Of a DNA stretch of 64,000 nt, positions 8,573-17,441 are shown in pieces. Position numbers and translations under genes: made by a program. The stretch is taken from NCBI RefSeq assembly GCF_003688415.1, contig NZ_REFJ01000002.1, positions 434,001 through 498,000 on the forward strand, in the 5' to 3' direction. The notes under the pieces were generated by a model that was given only the letters and a program-made list of their open reading frames with translations, was not told the origin of the DNA and did no database searches. Position 1 is the stretch's first letter. Each line of letters opens with the position of its first letter. This DNA is from Umboniibacter marinipuniceus. Lineage in GTDB: Bacteria > Pseudomonadota > Gammaproteobacteria > Pseudomonadales > DSM-25080.

Positions 8573-9080
8573 TCTAATTGGACTCTTCTACGGTTCAAGT
8601 ACCTGTTACACCGAAATGACCGCTGAAAAGATCCAGCAAGCCCTCGGGAATCGCGTTGTGCTCCATAACGTAGCCGAGGACGACGTCCAGCAGATGGAAG
8701 GCTATCGCTTTCTGATTGTCGGCATACCCACCTGGGACTATGGAGAACTGCAGGAAGACTGGGAAAATGTCTGGGATGAACTTAGTGACTTAGATCTTAG
8801 TAACAGCCTAGTCGCCTGCTTTGGCCAAGGCGATCAAATTGGTTATCCGCAGTGGTACCAAGATGCGCTAGGCTATCTTCATGATAAGCTCGCACTCGCA
8901 GGCGCTAAGATGGTTGGCTATACCACCACCAGCGGCCATACCTTCGAGGAATCTCAGGGATTAACGGATGACAGCTCTCAATTCTTAGGTCTGGCGCTGG
9001 ATGACGAAAATCAGTTTGAGCTGAGCGAAGCGCGTTTAAGTAATTGGCTGAAACAGCTTGAGCACGAGTTTTCAAGCTAA
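8562..9080 (+). CDS. Flavodoxin (FldA/FldB type)
   Basis: A 172-aa long-chain flavodoxin, a soluble FMN electron carrier. The FMN phosphate loop is GSSTCYTE near residues 10-17, followed by the IPTWDYGELQEDW loop and CFGQGDQIGYPQWYQDA. The ATG at 8562 is chosen because AGGAG lies 10 bases before it; an upstream TTG at 8553 is less likely. It overlaps the mioC stop by 11 bases. A second, more canonical flavodoxin is encoded at 17442-17984. Confidence 0.9.
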   Translation: MSADLIGLFYGSSTCYTEMTAEKIQQALGNRVVLHNVAEDDVQQMEGYRFLIVGIPTWDYGELQEDWENVWDELSDLDLSNSLVACFGQGDQIGYPQWYQDALGYLHDKLALAGAKMVGYTTTSGHTFEESQGLTDDSSQFLGLALDDENQFELSEARLSNWLKQLEHEFSS

Positions 9081-9106
9081 GCTTTTAGTCAGCCAACGGG
9101 AGTCTA

Positions 9107-11113
9107 GTGCAAATGGAATGGCGTAATGGAGCTCCATTTAATCCTCAGTTTGACGATGTCTACTTCAACACCGAAGGTGGTATTGAGGAGTCCGATTACG
9201 TCTTTATTCAGGGAAACGACCTTCCTCGACGCTTCAGCGCGCTGGAGCGAGGTAGCTTCAACGTTTTAGAAACAGGCTTTGGTACTGGCTTAAACTTCCT
9301 AGGATGCGCTCATCAATTTCTAGCGAATAACCAGTGTGCACATCTAAACTTCATTAGTATTGAGGCCTTTCCGCTCACTCGCGATGAACTCGCGGCCGCC
9401 CACCAGTCACTTGAACACTATCAGCGCGAAGCTAAATGGCTTCAGCAGGCCTGGCCAAGCGCCTGCGACGATACTCAGACCATGATCATTCACCCGCGCA
9501 TCACCTTGACGGTCATTTTCATGCCGGTGGAGCAGGCACTTGAACAACTTATCGTCTGTGCTCAGCCCCAAACGCAAGCGTGGGTGCAACCCTGCTTTGA
9601 TGCCATTATGTTGGACGGCTTTAGTCCCGCAAAGAACCCGGACATGTGGTCCAAAGAGGTTATGCAACAGCTTGCGGTGCTTAGTCACTCCAACACCACG
9701 CTTGCTACCTTTAGTTGTGCTCGTATGGTGCGAGACCACCTACAAAGCGCAGGCTTTAGCTTAAGCAAACGCCGTGGTATTAATAGCAAACGTGAAGTAC
9801 TTGCGGCTAAGGCGGGAGAAAAATTAGCGCAGCCTATTAGCCCCGCTACCACTCGGAGTTCTCAGCACGAAGCGCCCTGGTGGAGCTTTCCCTCACAACC
9901 TCTTCCTCAACGTGTCGCCGTTATTGGTGCGGGACTTGCCGGCTGCCAAACTGCAGCGCGCTTAGCGGCCCGCGGCATTGCCGTGAGTCTCTTTGATCGT
10001 CATGCCGCGCCGGCGCAAGCCGCTTCGGGAAATCCCCAGGGCGTGCTCTATACCAAGTTTTCGCATCGCAAAGAGCCGCTTAGTGATTTGGCACTGCAGT
10101 GCTATCAGTTCGCCCAGCATTACTATCGCCACCAGCTTGACATCAGCGCGCCCTGGAGCGGTGTGCTGCAACTCCCGAAGAACGATAAGGACGCAACGCT
10201 GCAGCGCCTTGTGGGTCAGCGATTCATCCAGCAACCGGAATTAGTGCAACTGGTCGATCAAGCAGAAGCCTCTAAATTGTCGGGAATGACTATTCGCTCC
10301 AACGCATTGTGGTTTCCCCAGGGCACTTGGATGACGCCACCTGAAGTTTGCCGGCAGCTTATCGCCAATCAGCGCTTGATAACCACCCACTTCAATACCA
10401 CAGTGGCACAACTCGACTTTTGTTCTGATCGACAACAATGGGCACTGCAGAGCCAGCCAACGCTGGACAGCCCGCACTTCGATCAAGTAGTGCTTTGTAC
10501 AGCCTACGACGCCCACGCGTTATTAGACCCTCTACTCCCACTAAAAACTCGAACTATTCGCGGACAAATAGACCGAGTTCAAGGGGATATTGTCCGCCAG
10601 CTTCGTACTACCCTCACTGGCGAAGGCTATATAGCCGCCGATGGCGACGGTACCGCCACTATCGGCGCGAGTTTCGTGGTAGACGATCTTGACCCAGCGC
10701 ATCGCCTTGAGGAGTCCGCTCACAACCGCCACCTCGTGGCTCAACTCTCGCCCCAACTGCAAGCTGAGCACGCCAACCTCACTCAACTCGACGCCCGCGT
10801 TGCTTTTCGCTGTGCATCAGCGGATTACCTGCCCATTGCAGGGCCTGTGCCGCAATACCGTGAAATGGTTGAAACCTTTGCCCCACTGCGTAAGAATCGA
10901 CGCATGGATATACGCAACTATGGACACTACCAACCTGGCCTATGGCTTAACATCGCCCACGGTTCAAAGGGCTTAAACAGCACGCCCATGGTAGCGGAAA
11001 TGATTAGTTCAATGATCTGTAACGCACCCTCGCCGCTGAGTCAGCGTTTGCAACGGGCGATTCATCCCGCCCGCTTCCTGATGCGTGATATTTTTCGCGG
11101 AGTGAGTTTATGA
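9107..11113 (+). CDS. mnmC: Bifunctional tRNA mnm5s2U biosynthesis protein MnmC
   Basis: Carries out the last two steps of 5-methylaminomethyl-2-thiouridine formation at the wobble base of some tRNAs. The N-terminal methyltransferase domain has LETGFGTGLNFL (residues about 55-66) and LDGFSPAKNPDMW (about 170). The C-terminal FAD oxidoreductase domain begins VAVIGAGLAG (about 270), with a GNPQGVLYTK motif. At 668 aa both domains are intact. The start is GTG at 9107 or ATG at 9113; GGGAG lies 4 or 10 bases upstream respectively. It overlaps the next gene by four bases (ATGA). Confidence 0.95.
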   Translation: MQMEWRNGAPFNPQFDDVYFNTEGGIEESDYVFIQGNDLPRRFSALERGSFNVLETGFGTGLNFLGCAHQFLANNQCAHLNFISIEAFPLTRDELAAAHQSLEHYQREAKWLQQAWPSACDDTQTMIIHPRITLTVIFMPVEQALEQLIVCAQPQTQAWVQPCFDAIMLDGFSPAKNPDMWSKEVMQQLAVLSHSNTTLATFSCARMVRDHLQSAGFSLSKRRGINSKREVLAAKAGEKLAQPISPATTRSSQHEAPWWSFPSQPLPQRVAVIGAGLAGCQTAARLAARGIAVSLFDRHAAPAQAASGNPQGVLYTKFSHRKEPLSDLALQCYQFAQHYYRHQLDISAPWSGVLQLPKNDKDATLQRLVGQRFIQQPELVQLVDQAEASKLSGMTIRSNALWFPQGTWMTPPEVCRQLIANQRLITTHFNTTVAQLDFCSDRQQWALQSQPTLDSPHFDQVVLCTAYDAHALLDPLLPLKTRTIRGQIDRVQGDIVRQLRTTLTGEGYIAADGDGTATIGASFVVDDLDPAHRLEESAHNRHLVAQLSPQLQAEHANLTQLDARVAFRCASADYLPIAGPVPQYREMVETFAPLRKNRRMDIRNYGHYQPGLWLNIAHGSKGLNSTPMVAEMISSMICNAPSPLSQRLQRAIHPARFLMRDIFRGVSL

Positions 11114-11898
11114 AACGGGTTAAGCTAGCACCATTGATGATCGCACTCGTGGCTTTCACCCACTACCAGCTAGTGATAGCACAGGATACTACGCCACCGA
11201 ACTGGCAGGTGATTGCTGAGTACCCTCACCCCAGCCATGCCTTCACCCAGGGATTAAACTATGTTAACGGGGAACTCGTAGAAACCACCGGTAAGCATGG
11301 TTTGTCTCGGGTACTCCGCTATGCGCCAGGTGAACTTCCCAGCGGCTCCGTTGCCACCCTACCAAAACAGTACTTTGGCGAGGGTTCCGTGGTCATTGGC
11401 GACCAACTCCTGTGGCTGAGCTGGCAGCGCGGGCAAGCTTTTTGGATAGACCTCAATACCGGCAATCGCCGCAACGCCTTCCGCTACGACCATGAAGGCT
11501 GGGGGTTGGCGCTCAGCCCAGACCAATCAGAAATTGTGGTCTCCGATGGCTCGGACTCGCTGCGAATATGGAATCACCAGGGCGAATTACAGCGGACTAT
11601 TTCGGTTCGCCAAGGCGTGTACAGTTGGCACTATCTGAACGAATTGGAGTGGGTAGGTAACACCATTTTTGCCTTTGTCTGGATGAACGAGAAATTACTC
11701 GCCATAAATGCCAACAGCGGTGAAGTAATGCAAAGCTATGACTTAGCAGGCCTGAGAGATATCCAGGGCGAACAACAGCGTATTACACGCCATCACACCC
11801 TCAACGGTATCGCCTTCGATCCGGAGGATGGCCACTTCTTTGTTACTGGGAAGAACTGGTCAACCCTATACAAGTTGAAGCTTGAGGGCTGGGAATGA
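11110..11898 (+). CDS. Glutaminyl-peptide cyclotransferase (bacterial/plant type)
   Basis: Predicted secreted enzyme that converts N-terminal glutamine to pyroglutamate. It has an N-terminal signal peptide (to about residue 24, ending VIAQ) and a beta-propeller-like body. Family motifs include HPSHAFTQGL near the start, then ELVETTGKHGLS, and NGIAFDPEDGHFFVTGKNW near the C-terminus. The length of 262 aa is normal. It is coupled by four-base overlaps both to mnmC upstream and to the DTW-domain gene downstream, although no functional link between the three is obvious. Confidence 0.87.
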   Translation: MKRVKLAPLMIALVAFTHYQLVIAQDTTPPNWQVIAEYPHPSHAFTQGLNYVNGELVETTGKHGLSRVLRYAPGELPSGSVATLPKQYFGEGSVVIGDQLLWLSWQRGQAFWIDLNTGNRRNAFRYDHEGWGLALSPDQSEIVVSDGSDSLRIWNHQGELQRTISVRQGVYSWHYLNELEWVGNTIFAFVWMNEKLLAINANSGEVMQSYDLAGLRDIQGEQQRITRHHTLNGIAFDPEDGHFFVTGKNWSTLYKLKLEGWE

Positions 11899-12461
11899 AG
11901 CAATGGTGTCAACGGTGCCAGGGCTTTCGCTGTATCTGCCAACTCGCCACTCAGGCTGACTCAGCGTTGCAATGGCAAATATTACAGCACCCCACTGAGG
12001 CTAAGCACGCCAAGAACACGGGTCGCTTGTTGGCCACTAGTCTTGGGGTACGGCCAGTTATTGGCGAAGACTTTAGCGATCACTCTGCGTTGCAGAGTTT
12101 AGTTCACGACGGGACTCCCCAGGCCCTACTCTTCGTTCAGCACCCACTGGTTAATAACCCCATCGTTGACAATACAACGCACGCACTCAATTCGCTGCAG
12201 CGCATATGGGTCATTGACGCTACCTGGCGCAAAGCGCTCAAGATGCTTTTGAATAGCTCGTTACTCCAACAACTTCCTATTCTCACCGTTAATAGCACCA
12301 CAAAGTGGTCCGTTAGATCAGCTCCTAGCGAACAACACTTAGCCACCATTGAGGCTGCAGCGGCTGCGTGCCAACTACTAGGCGAACCAGAAACTGGCGC
12401 AACACTGACGCGAAATTTTCATAATTGGCAGGAAGAATTATCCCGTTTCCGCCCTGATTGA
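11895..12461 (+). CDS. DTW-domain tRNA-uridine aminocarboxypropyltransferase
   Basis: Member of the DTW/TapT family, which adds the 3-amino-3-carboxypropyl group of S-adenosylmethionine to uridine in tRNA (acp3U). The N-terminal cysteine cluster CQRCQGFRCIC and the signature VIDATWRKALKML (DxxW form of the DTW motif) are present. The length of 188 aa is somewhat short for the family but covers the whole domain. It overlaps the cyclotransferase stop (ATGA), so mnmC, the cyclotransferase and this gene are likely one operon containing two tRNA-modification enzymes. Confidence 0.88.
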   Translation: MKQWCQRCQGFRCICQLATQADSALQWQILQHPTEAKHAKNTGRLLATSLGVRPVIGEDFSDHSALQSLVHDGTPQALLFVQHPLVNNPIVDNTTHALNSLQRIWVIDATWRKALKMLLNSSLLQQLPILTVNSTTKWSVRSAPSEQHLATIEAAAAACQLLGEPETGATLTRNFHNWQEELSRFRPD

Positions 12462-12527
12462 GCGTATCTTTTGCGCTGAAGCTTAACTACAATATGTGTT
12501 ACATCTAAATCATTCCAATAGGCATCT

Positions 12528-15428
12528 ATGAACCATCATCCAGCGTTTGAACTTGTTCGCGAACAGCACCTTGATTCGCTAAACATCACCGTCCAAGAGT
12601 TTACCCATCTTAGTACTGGGGCTCAGCATATTCACATCCAAGCAGATAGTGATGAGAATGTGTTTTTGGTCGCGCTGAGAACGGTCCCCACAGACTCCAC
12701 GGGTGTTGCCCATATCCTCGAACATACCGCATTATGCGGGAGTGAAAAGTACCCGGTCCGTGACCCGTTTTTTATGATGATTCGTCGTTCACTGAACACC
12801 TTCATGAACGCCTTCACCTCATCAGACTGGACCGCTTACCCCTTCGCCAGTACCAACACCAAGGACTTTAATAACCTCCTTGATGTCTATCTCGACGCCG
12901 TCTTCTTCTCGCGTCTAGACGAACTTGATTTTCTCCAGGAAGGCCACCGATTAGAATTCGAAAAATGGGATGACCCAAGCTCACCGCTACAATTCAAAGG
13001 GGTGGTGTATAATGAGATGAAAGGCGCTATGAGCTCAGTCCCTTCACAGCTTTGGCAGTCTCTCTGTAAGCACCTCCATCCCAGCAACACCTATCATTTC
13101 AACAGCGGCGGTGACCCGGTAGAAATCCCCGACTTAAGTTACCAGCAGCTCAAACAGTTCTACCGCACTCACTATCACCCAAGTAATGCCATCTTTATGA
13201 CCTTTGGCTCACTTCCTGTCAGTGAGCTTCAGCAGCGCTTCGAAGATCAGGCGCTATGTCGTTTCGATCGTCTTGATGAGACTATCAAGGTCGACAGTGA
13301 AAAACCCTTCACAGCACCATTAACCGTTAACGATGTCTACACCGCTGAAAATGATGAAGATAAGAGTCATGTGGTGGTTGCGTGGTTATTAGGCGAGTCC
13401 ACTGATCCCGTGGAAGCACTGCGTGCTCAGCTCATGGCAAGTTTACTTTATGAGAATAGTGCTAGCCCGTTGCAGCAACTCTTAGAGACCTCAGCGCTTG
13501 GTAAGTCGCCCTCACCGCTCAACGGTATTGAGGACAGCCAGAAACAGATTATCTTTGTCGCCGGCATGGAAGGCTGTGAGGCAACGGATCGGGATGCCAT
13601 TGAAAGCGAAATTCTCGCCACAATTCAGCAGGCCATCAGCGAAGGTTTTGCCCCCGAGCGTATTAACGCCTGTATCGATCAACTCGAACTCCAACAACGT
13701 GAAGTGGGCGGAGACGGCTACCCCTACGGACTCCAACTTATCCTGACCTCGCTTGGCAGCGCTACCCATCGTGGCGATCCCGTTGCGGTATTAGATTTGG
13801 ACCGCTCGCTCAATCAGCTTCGCGAAGACCTTAAGGATCCCAACTTTGTTGGCGAGACCTTGCAACGACTCTTCATTGACAATACGCATCGATTAACGCT
13901 TTGCGTTGAACCAGATACCAAGTTGGCCGAAGCGCAAAATGCCGCCGAGCAAACGCGTCTCGATGAGATTGCCGCCGCGTTAAGCGAGCAAGAGGTTACG
14001 GCAATTGTGGAACAGTCACAACGCCTTCAAGACCGCCAGAACGCTGAAGATGATCCCGGCACGCTTCCTAAGGTTGGCATCGCCGACGTACCCGCTAGCA
14101 TCCATGAGCCTGCGCGCCTTGAATATCAAGGTAAGAGCGTCACCGCCTATGAATACGAAGCCGGCACCAATGGCCTTGTCTATCTTCAGGCTATTATTGC
14201 GCTGCCCGAGCTCACCGAATCGGAACGTCAGATATTACCCTTCCTCTGTAACATCCTTTCCGAACTTGGCTTAGGTAACGATGACTATCTGCATGTACAG
14301 AACCTGCATACCGCTTGCAGCGGTGGCCTTCATGCCTTCACTAGCATTCGCAATAACGCCTTTGACGAACAGGCTTCATCCGCCTACCTCGTCCTCTCTG
14401 GAAAAGGGCTTCGTCGCTACGTTAACGAGCTCACTACACTAATGCAGCGTACCCTCACTGAGGTTCGTTTTGACGAACACGAGCGAGTTCGCGATCTGAT
14501 GTCACAAACGCGCTCGCGCAAGGAATCAAGCGTTGCTGGCAATGGCCATGCCTATGCTATGGGCGCGGCGTCGGCGACAGCAAATGGTCTAGCGGCCATG
14601 CAATTCGCCACCTCGGGACTAGCAGGAATCAAAGCGACAAAGCTGCTCGACGAGCGCTTAGCCGATGCCGCTGAATTGGCGTTATTCTGCCAAGAGCTTC
14701 AACACCTCTACCAAAAACTCACCGCGGTCACACCAGTGGTTGCAGTGGTGGGCGAACAGCAATACTTAGCGGCGTACCGCGAGGCGCTCGCTAACTTCCA
14801 GATTGCCAGCGAACAACAACACGCTAGCGAGTGGTCGTTACCGAAAGTCAGAACCGTGAATTCCAGCTTCTGGGCCGTCAACGCGCAGGTGAATTTCTGT
14901 GCCCTGGCCTTCCCAACCGTCACTTCTGCACACCAAGACGCTGCGGCCTTAACGGTACTTGGCGGCGTGCTGCGAAATGGCTTCCTGCATCGCGCACTGC
15001 GTGAACAAGGCGGCGCGTATGGCGGTGGAGCAAACCAAGATAATGCGAACGCGGTATTTAAATTCTTCAGCTATCGGGACCCACGCACCCAAGAAACACT
15101 GGACGACTTCTATGCCTCCATTGAATGGCTGATTGATACGGAACTTAGCTTCGATAAAGTCGAAGAGTCAATCCTGGGGGTTATTAGCTCGCTCGACAAA
15201 CCAGCGTCGCCCGCGGGCGAAGCCAAACAGGCGCTATCACAGTATTTACATGGTCGTTCACCGGAGCATCGCGAAGCGTTTCGAACGAATGTGCTCAATG
15301 TGACCGCCGCGGAGCTTAAGCGCGTTGCAACGAAGTACCTAAAGGACACGAAACCGTCAGTAGCTATTGTTGGACCAAAATCCAGCTACGAAGGTTTCGA
15401 AGACACTCTGGAATTCTTCAGCTTATAA
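12528..15428 (+). CDS. M16C-family zinc protease (presequence protease-like)
   Basis: A 966-aa insulinase-superfamily peptidase of the PreP/falcilysin type, which degrades peptides in an enclosed chamber. The inverted zinc motif HILEH (His62, Glu65, His66) lies near the N-terminus with NAFTSSDWTAYPFAS after it. The middle carries the M16C-associated domain, and GGAYGG near the C-terminus is the second-half motif. No signal peptide is apparent, so it is probably cytoplasmic. It follows the DTW gene by 66 bases and may have its own promoter. Confidence 0.93.
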   Translation: MNHHPAFELVREQHLDSLNITVQEFTHLSTGAQHIHIQADSDENVFLVALRTVPTDSTGVAHILEHTALCGSEKYPVRDPFFMMIRRSLNTFMNAFTSSDWTAYPFASTNTKDFNNLLDVYLDAVFFSRLDELDFLQEGHRLEFEKWDDPSSPLQFKGVVYNEMKGAMSSVPSQLWQSLCKHLHPSNTYHFNSGGDPVEIPDLSYQQLKQFYRTHYHPSNAIFMTFGSLPVSELQQRFEDQALCRFDRLDETIKVDSEKPFTAPLTVNDVYTAENDEDKSHVVVAWLLGESTDPVEALRAQLMASLLYENSASPLQQLLETSALGKSPSPLNGIEDSQKQIIFVAGMEGCEATDRDAIESEILATIQQAISEGFAPERINACIDQLELQQREVGGDGYPYGLQLILTSLGSATHRGDPVAVLDLDRSLNQLREDLKDPNFVGETLQRLFIDNTHRLTLCVEPDTKLAEAQNAAEQTRLDEIAAALSEQEVTAIVEQSQRLQDRQNAEDDPGTLPKVGIADVPASIHEPARLEYQGKSVTAYEYEAGTNGLVYLQAIIALPELTESERQILPFLCNILSELGLGNDDYLHVQNLHTACSGGLHAFTSIRNNAFDEQASSAYLVLSGKGLRRYVNELTTLMQRTLTEVRFDEHERVRDLMSQTRSRKESSVAGNGHAYAMGAASATANGLAAMQFATSGLAGIKATKLLDERLADAAELALFCQELQHLYQKLTAVTPVVAVVGEQQYLAAYREALANFQIASEQQHASEWSLPKVRTVNSSFWAVNAQVNFCALAFPTVTSAHQDAAALTVLGGVLRNGFLHRALREQGGAYGGGANQDNANAVFKFFSYRDPRTQETLDDFYASIEWLIDTELSFDKVEESILGVISSLDKPASPAGEAKQALSQYLHGRSPEHREAFRTNVLNVTAAELKRVATKYLKDTKPSVAIVGPKSSYEGFEDTLEFFSL

Positions 15429-15450
15429 TCATTAGCGCTTTGCGCGAGTG

Positions 15451-15474
15451 CGTCAGCGGTTCAGTTCGCTGACG
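15451..15474. other. Perfect hairpin between convergent genes
   Basis: The inverted repeat CGTCAGCG/CGCTGACG has an 8-base loop and lies between the M16 protease and alpha/beta hydrolase genes, which converge here. There is no T-run on either side, so termination by the intrinsic mechanism is doubtful. Confidence 0.4.
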
Positions 15475-15487
15475 CCTCGTTTAGTTG

Positions 15488-16378
15488 CTAGCCGGCCTTG
15501 CAATCTTCTGCTCGTGACGCATGGCTGGTCATTGCTGCGGCGAAACGATCCAGCAATTGCATGGGTAGATCGTGCCCCATTCCCTCAATCACCATGGGCG
15601 CCACGCCTAAGGCCTTTGCCGTACGTAAACCGCCCTTCAACGGTACCAATAGATCGCAATCTCCATGGATAACCAATCCCGGCACGCTACTCTGCTGTAA
15701 GGATTTGAAGCGCGGTGGGCTAGCGATAATTGCCGCCAACTGACGCATTGTTCCGTCTGGATAGAAGCCCCTATCGTAGTTAGCGGCTAAGCGCTGACGT
15801 AATAGCTCCTCATCCGTTGGAAATGCTGGCGAACCGATCACTTGCCAAAACTTCAATGCCTGCTCAATCCGCCCTTCTCTATCCGTTGGCTGAGGTGCGA
15901 TGACGGCGCGTCTAACCGCCGCCTTAGGCACGCTATATCGTCGTTCGCCAGTGGTAGACATAATGGAACACAGGGACAGCACCCGTGATGGATAGTTGAT
16001 GGCAACCGTCTGAGCGATCATTCCGCCCATTGAGACGCCCGCAATATGGAATTCCTTGATGCCTAGCTCATCACAACAGCCAACCACGTCTGCAGCCATC
16101 TCCGCTAAGGTATAGGCACTAGAACCCGCCTGGAGACCAATGAGCTTTCGCATAATCATTTTGGCAACATTGGGTGAGCCGTGGTGATGCAAAACAGTTG
16201 ACAGCCCACAGTCTCGATTATCGAGTAATAGTACCGAGAATCCGGCATCGATAATGGCGTCCACCAGCTCACGGTGCCAAGATAGAGATGGCAATCCAAG
16301 ACCTTGGACTAGCACCATGACTGGCTTAGTTCGATCACCGATAAGTTCATGGAATAAAGTAATTTCGTTATTGCTCAT
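15488..16378 (-). CDS. Alpha/beta-fold hydrolase
   Basis: A 296-aa serine hydrolase. The oxyanion-hole motif LVQGLGLP, the nucleophile elbow GVSMGG (Ser116), the acid in HGDCD (Asp242) and His269 in GMGHD form a complete triad. The insertion with RKLIGLQAG and the overall arrangement resemble aclacinomycin methylesterase/3-oxoadipate enol-lactonase-like hydrolases, but the substrate cannot be named. It is transcribed alone, and the region upstream is repeat-rich. Confidence 0.85.
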   Translation of the reverse strand: MSNNEITLFHELIGDRTKPVMVLVQGLGLPSLSWHRELVDAIIDAGFSVLLLDNRDCGLSTVLHHHGSPNVAKMIMRKLIGLQAGSSAYTLAEMAADVVGCCDELGIKEFHIAGVSMGGMIAQTVAINYPSRVLSLCSIMSTTGERRYSVPKAAVRRAVIAPQPTDREGRIEQALKFWQVIGSPAFPTDEELLRQRLAANYDRGFYPDGTMRQLAAIIASPPRFKSLQQSSVPGLVIHGDCDLLVPLKGGLRTAKALGVAPMVIEGMGHDLPMQLLDRFAAAMTSHASRAEDCKAG

Positions 16379-16551
16379 ACGCTCTCCTTGATGTGACTAC
16401 TTTAAGGCATTGAGTTGTTGAGCTCCAGTGTTGAGAAGTGGCGAACTTTAAAAAAATGACGCACGAACGAAGGGGGATTGGGTGGTTTCACATTACTACC
16501 CGTGCCAGCTGACAGGGACTGAAGTGGTAACTGGTGAATGACTACGAAGAG

Positions 16552-16593
16552 TAATGAAGAGGCCCTTCGGGATAATGAAGACGCCCTTAGGAA
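16552..16593. repeat. Two degenerate copies of a 21-bp unit
   Basis: TAATGAAGAGGCCCTTCGGG and TAATGAAGACGCCCTTAGGA mark adjacent 21-bp units with about four differences; TAATGG begins a third truncated unit at 16594. Confidence 0.75.
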
Positions 16594-16741
16594 TAATGGT
16601 AGAAAGGTACCTGGAGATAGAGAATATAAAGGAGCCTGGAGCTAAAGAATACAAAGCGGTTTAGATGCGAGCGAGACGATTGGGCCTGGAGACGAAAATA
16701 GAGCAAGCAAAGGTGAAGCTCTTTATACCGAAGGTACGATT

Positions 16742-16822
16742 GAGATAACTGAGATAACTGAGATAATTGAGATAACTGAGATAACTGAGATAACTGAGAT
16801 AACTGAGATAATTGAGATAATT
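16742..16822. repeat. 9-bp tandem array, nine units
   Basis: Nine consecutive units of GAGATAACT or GAGATAATT (order: C,C,T,C,C,C,C,T,T at the variable base), followed by a diverged GAGACGACT that runs into the stop codon of the adjacent gene. The near-perfect units point to recent slippage-driven expansion. Confidence 0.95.
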
Positions 16823-16829
16823 GAGACGA

Positions 16830-17288
16830 CTAGGCAAGTTGGGCGTAGCGTGCACGAATTTGACGACTGGAGCGTTCCAGTTCATCAAGACCGATACGAC
16901 TCGTCTTTCCCTGGGTTATTCGGCGACTAAAGCGAATGGCCTTATAACCTGCCAGCAATTGAAAATGAGCGATCATTCGAAAACCGCTTGCCATCAATTC
17001 ACGGACAGCATCACTACGCGGGCTAATCTGAAGATAAAGGTCTTGAGGAAGTGCCAAGGTTAAATTGGCATTATCTTCGAGGTTTTCACGCGCAGCACGC
17101 AAATGCGCTTCGAGGTCAACCAGTGACTCTGAGAAACACAGTACACTGCTAACCTTCTCCTGCCCGGTAGCCAACTTAACCCCTTTAGGGAGTTCATTGG
17201 CATCAATCGTTAGGCCTGTTGGTACAAAGAGTGCCCGGAAAAGGCCTCCGTCTTGTACGCGCAGCTTTTGGATCACCTCACGATTCAT
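16830..17288 (-). CDS. Hypothetical protein, 152 aa
   Basis: I do not recognise this protein. It starts MNREVIQKLRVQDGGLFRALFVP and has no signal peptide or membrane segment. The middle (about 55-80) is acidic-helical, and the C-terminus is rich in Arg (FSRRITQG, LERSSRQIRARYAQLA), suggesting a soluble, possibly nucleic-acid- or partner-binding protein. The start is ATG at 17288 or GTG at 17294. Codon use looks like its neighbours, which argues for a real gene. Its stop codon lies within the last diverged unit of the 9-bp array. Confidence 0.7.
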   Translation of the reverse strand: MNREVIQKLRVQDGGLFRALFVPTGLTIDANELPKGVKLATGQEKVSSVLCFSESLVDLEAHLRAARENLEDNANLTLALPQDLYLQISPRSDAVRELMASGFRMIAHFQLLAGYKAIRFSRRITQGKTSRIGLDELERSSRQIRARYAQLA

Positions 17289-17441
17289 AACCACCCACCC
17301 AATATTGGCATTAGTTTAAGAAGATAATTTATACAACTACCTTAATAGACTCATTTCAATTGAGCGACCCGTGGCTGACGTTTTTTGGACCCAAAAATCA
17401 TTTTTGTGACCGAGTAGATAGTTACTCAGTGAACGAAGCGC

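Larger units (their letters stand above)
16379..16829. other. Repeat-rich intergenic region
   Basis: This gap of about 450 bases between the alpha/beta hydrolase gene (reading left) and the next minus-strand gene holds no credible gene. Besides the 21-bp and 9-bp repeats listed separately, a degenerate 25-bp period is visible at about 16610-16660 (CCTGGAGATAGAGAATA, then CCTGGAGCTAAAGAATA). The whole stretch is purine-rich on the plus strand. Open frames across the 9-bp array exist only because its unit is a multiple of three. Confidence 0.7.

Noticed and set aside
16661..16888. 75-aa minus-strand open frame with repeated Tyr-Leu-Ser
   Set aside because: It is open only because the 9-bp array has a period divisible by three; it partly overlaps the real 152-aa gene in another frame and lacks a ribosome-binding site.
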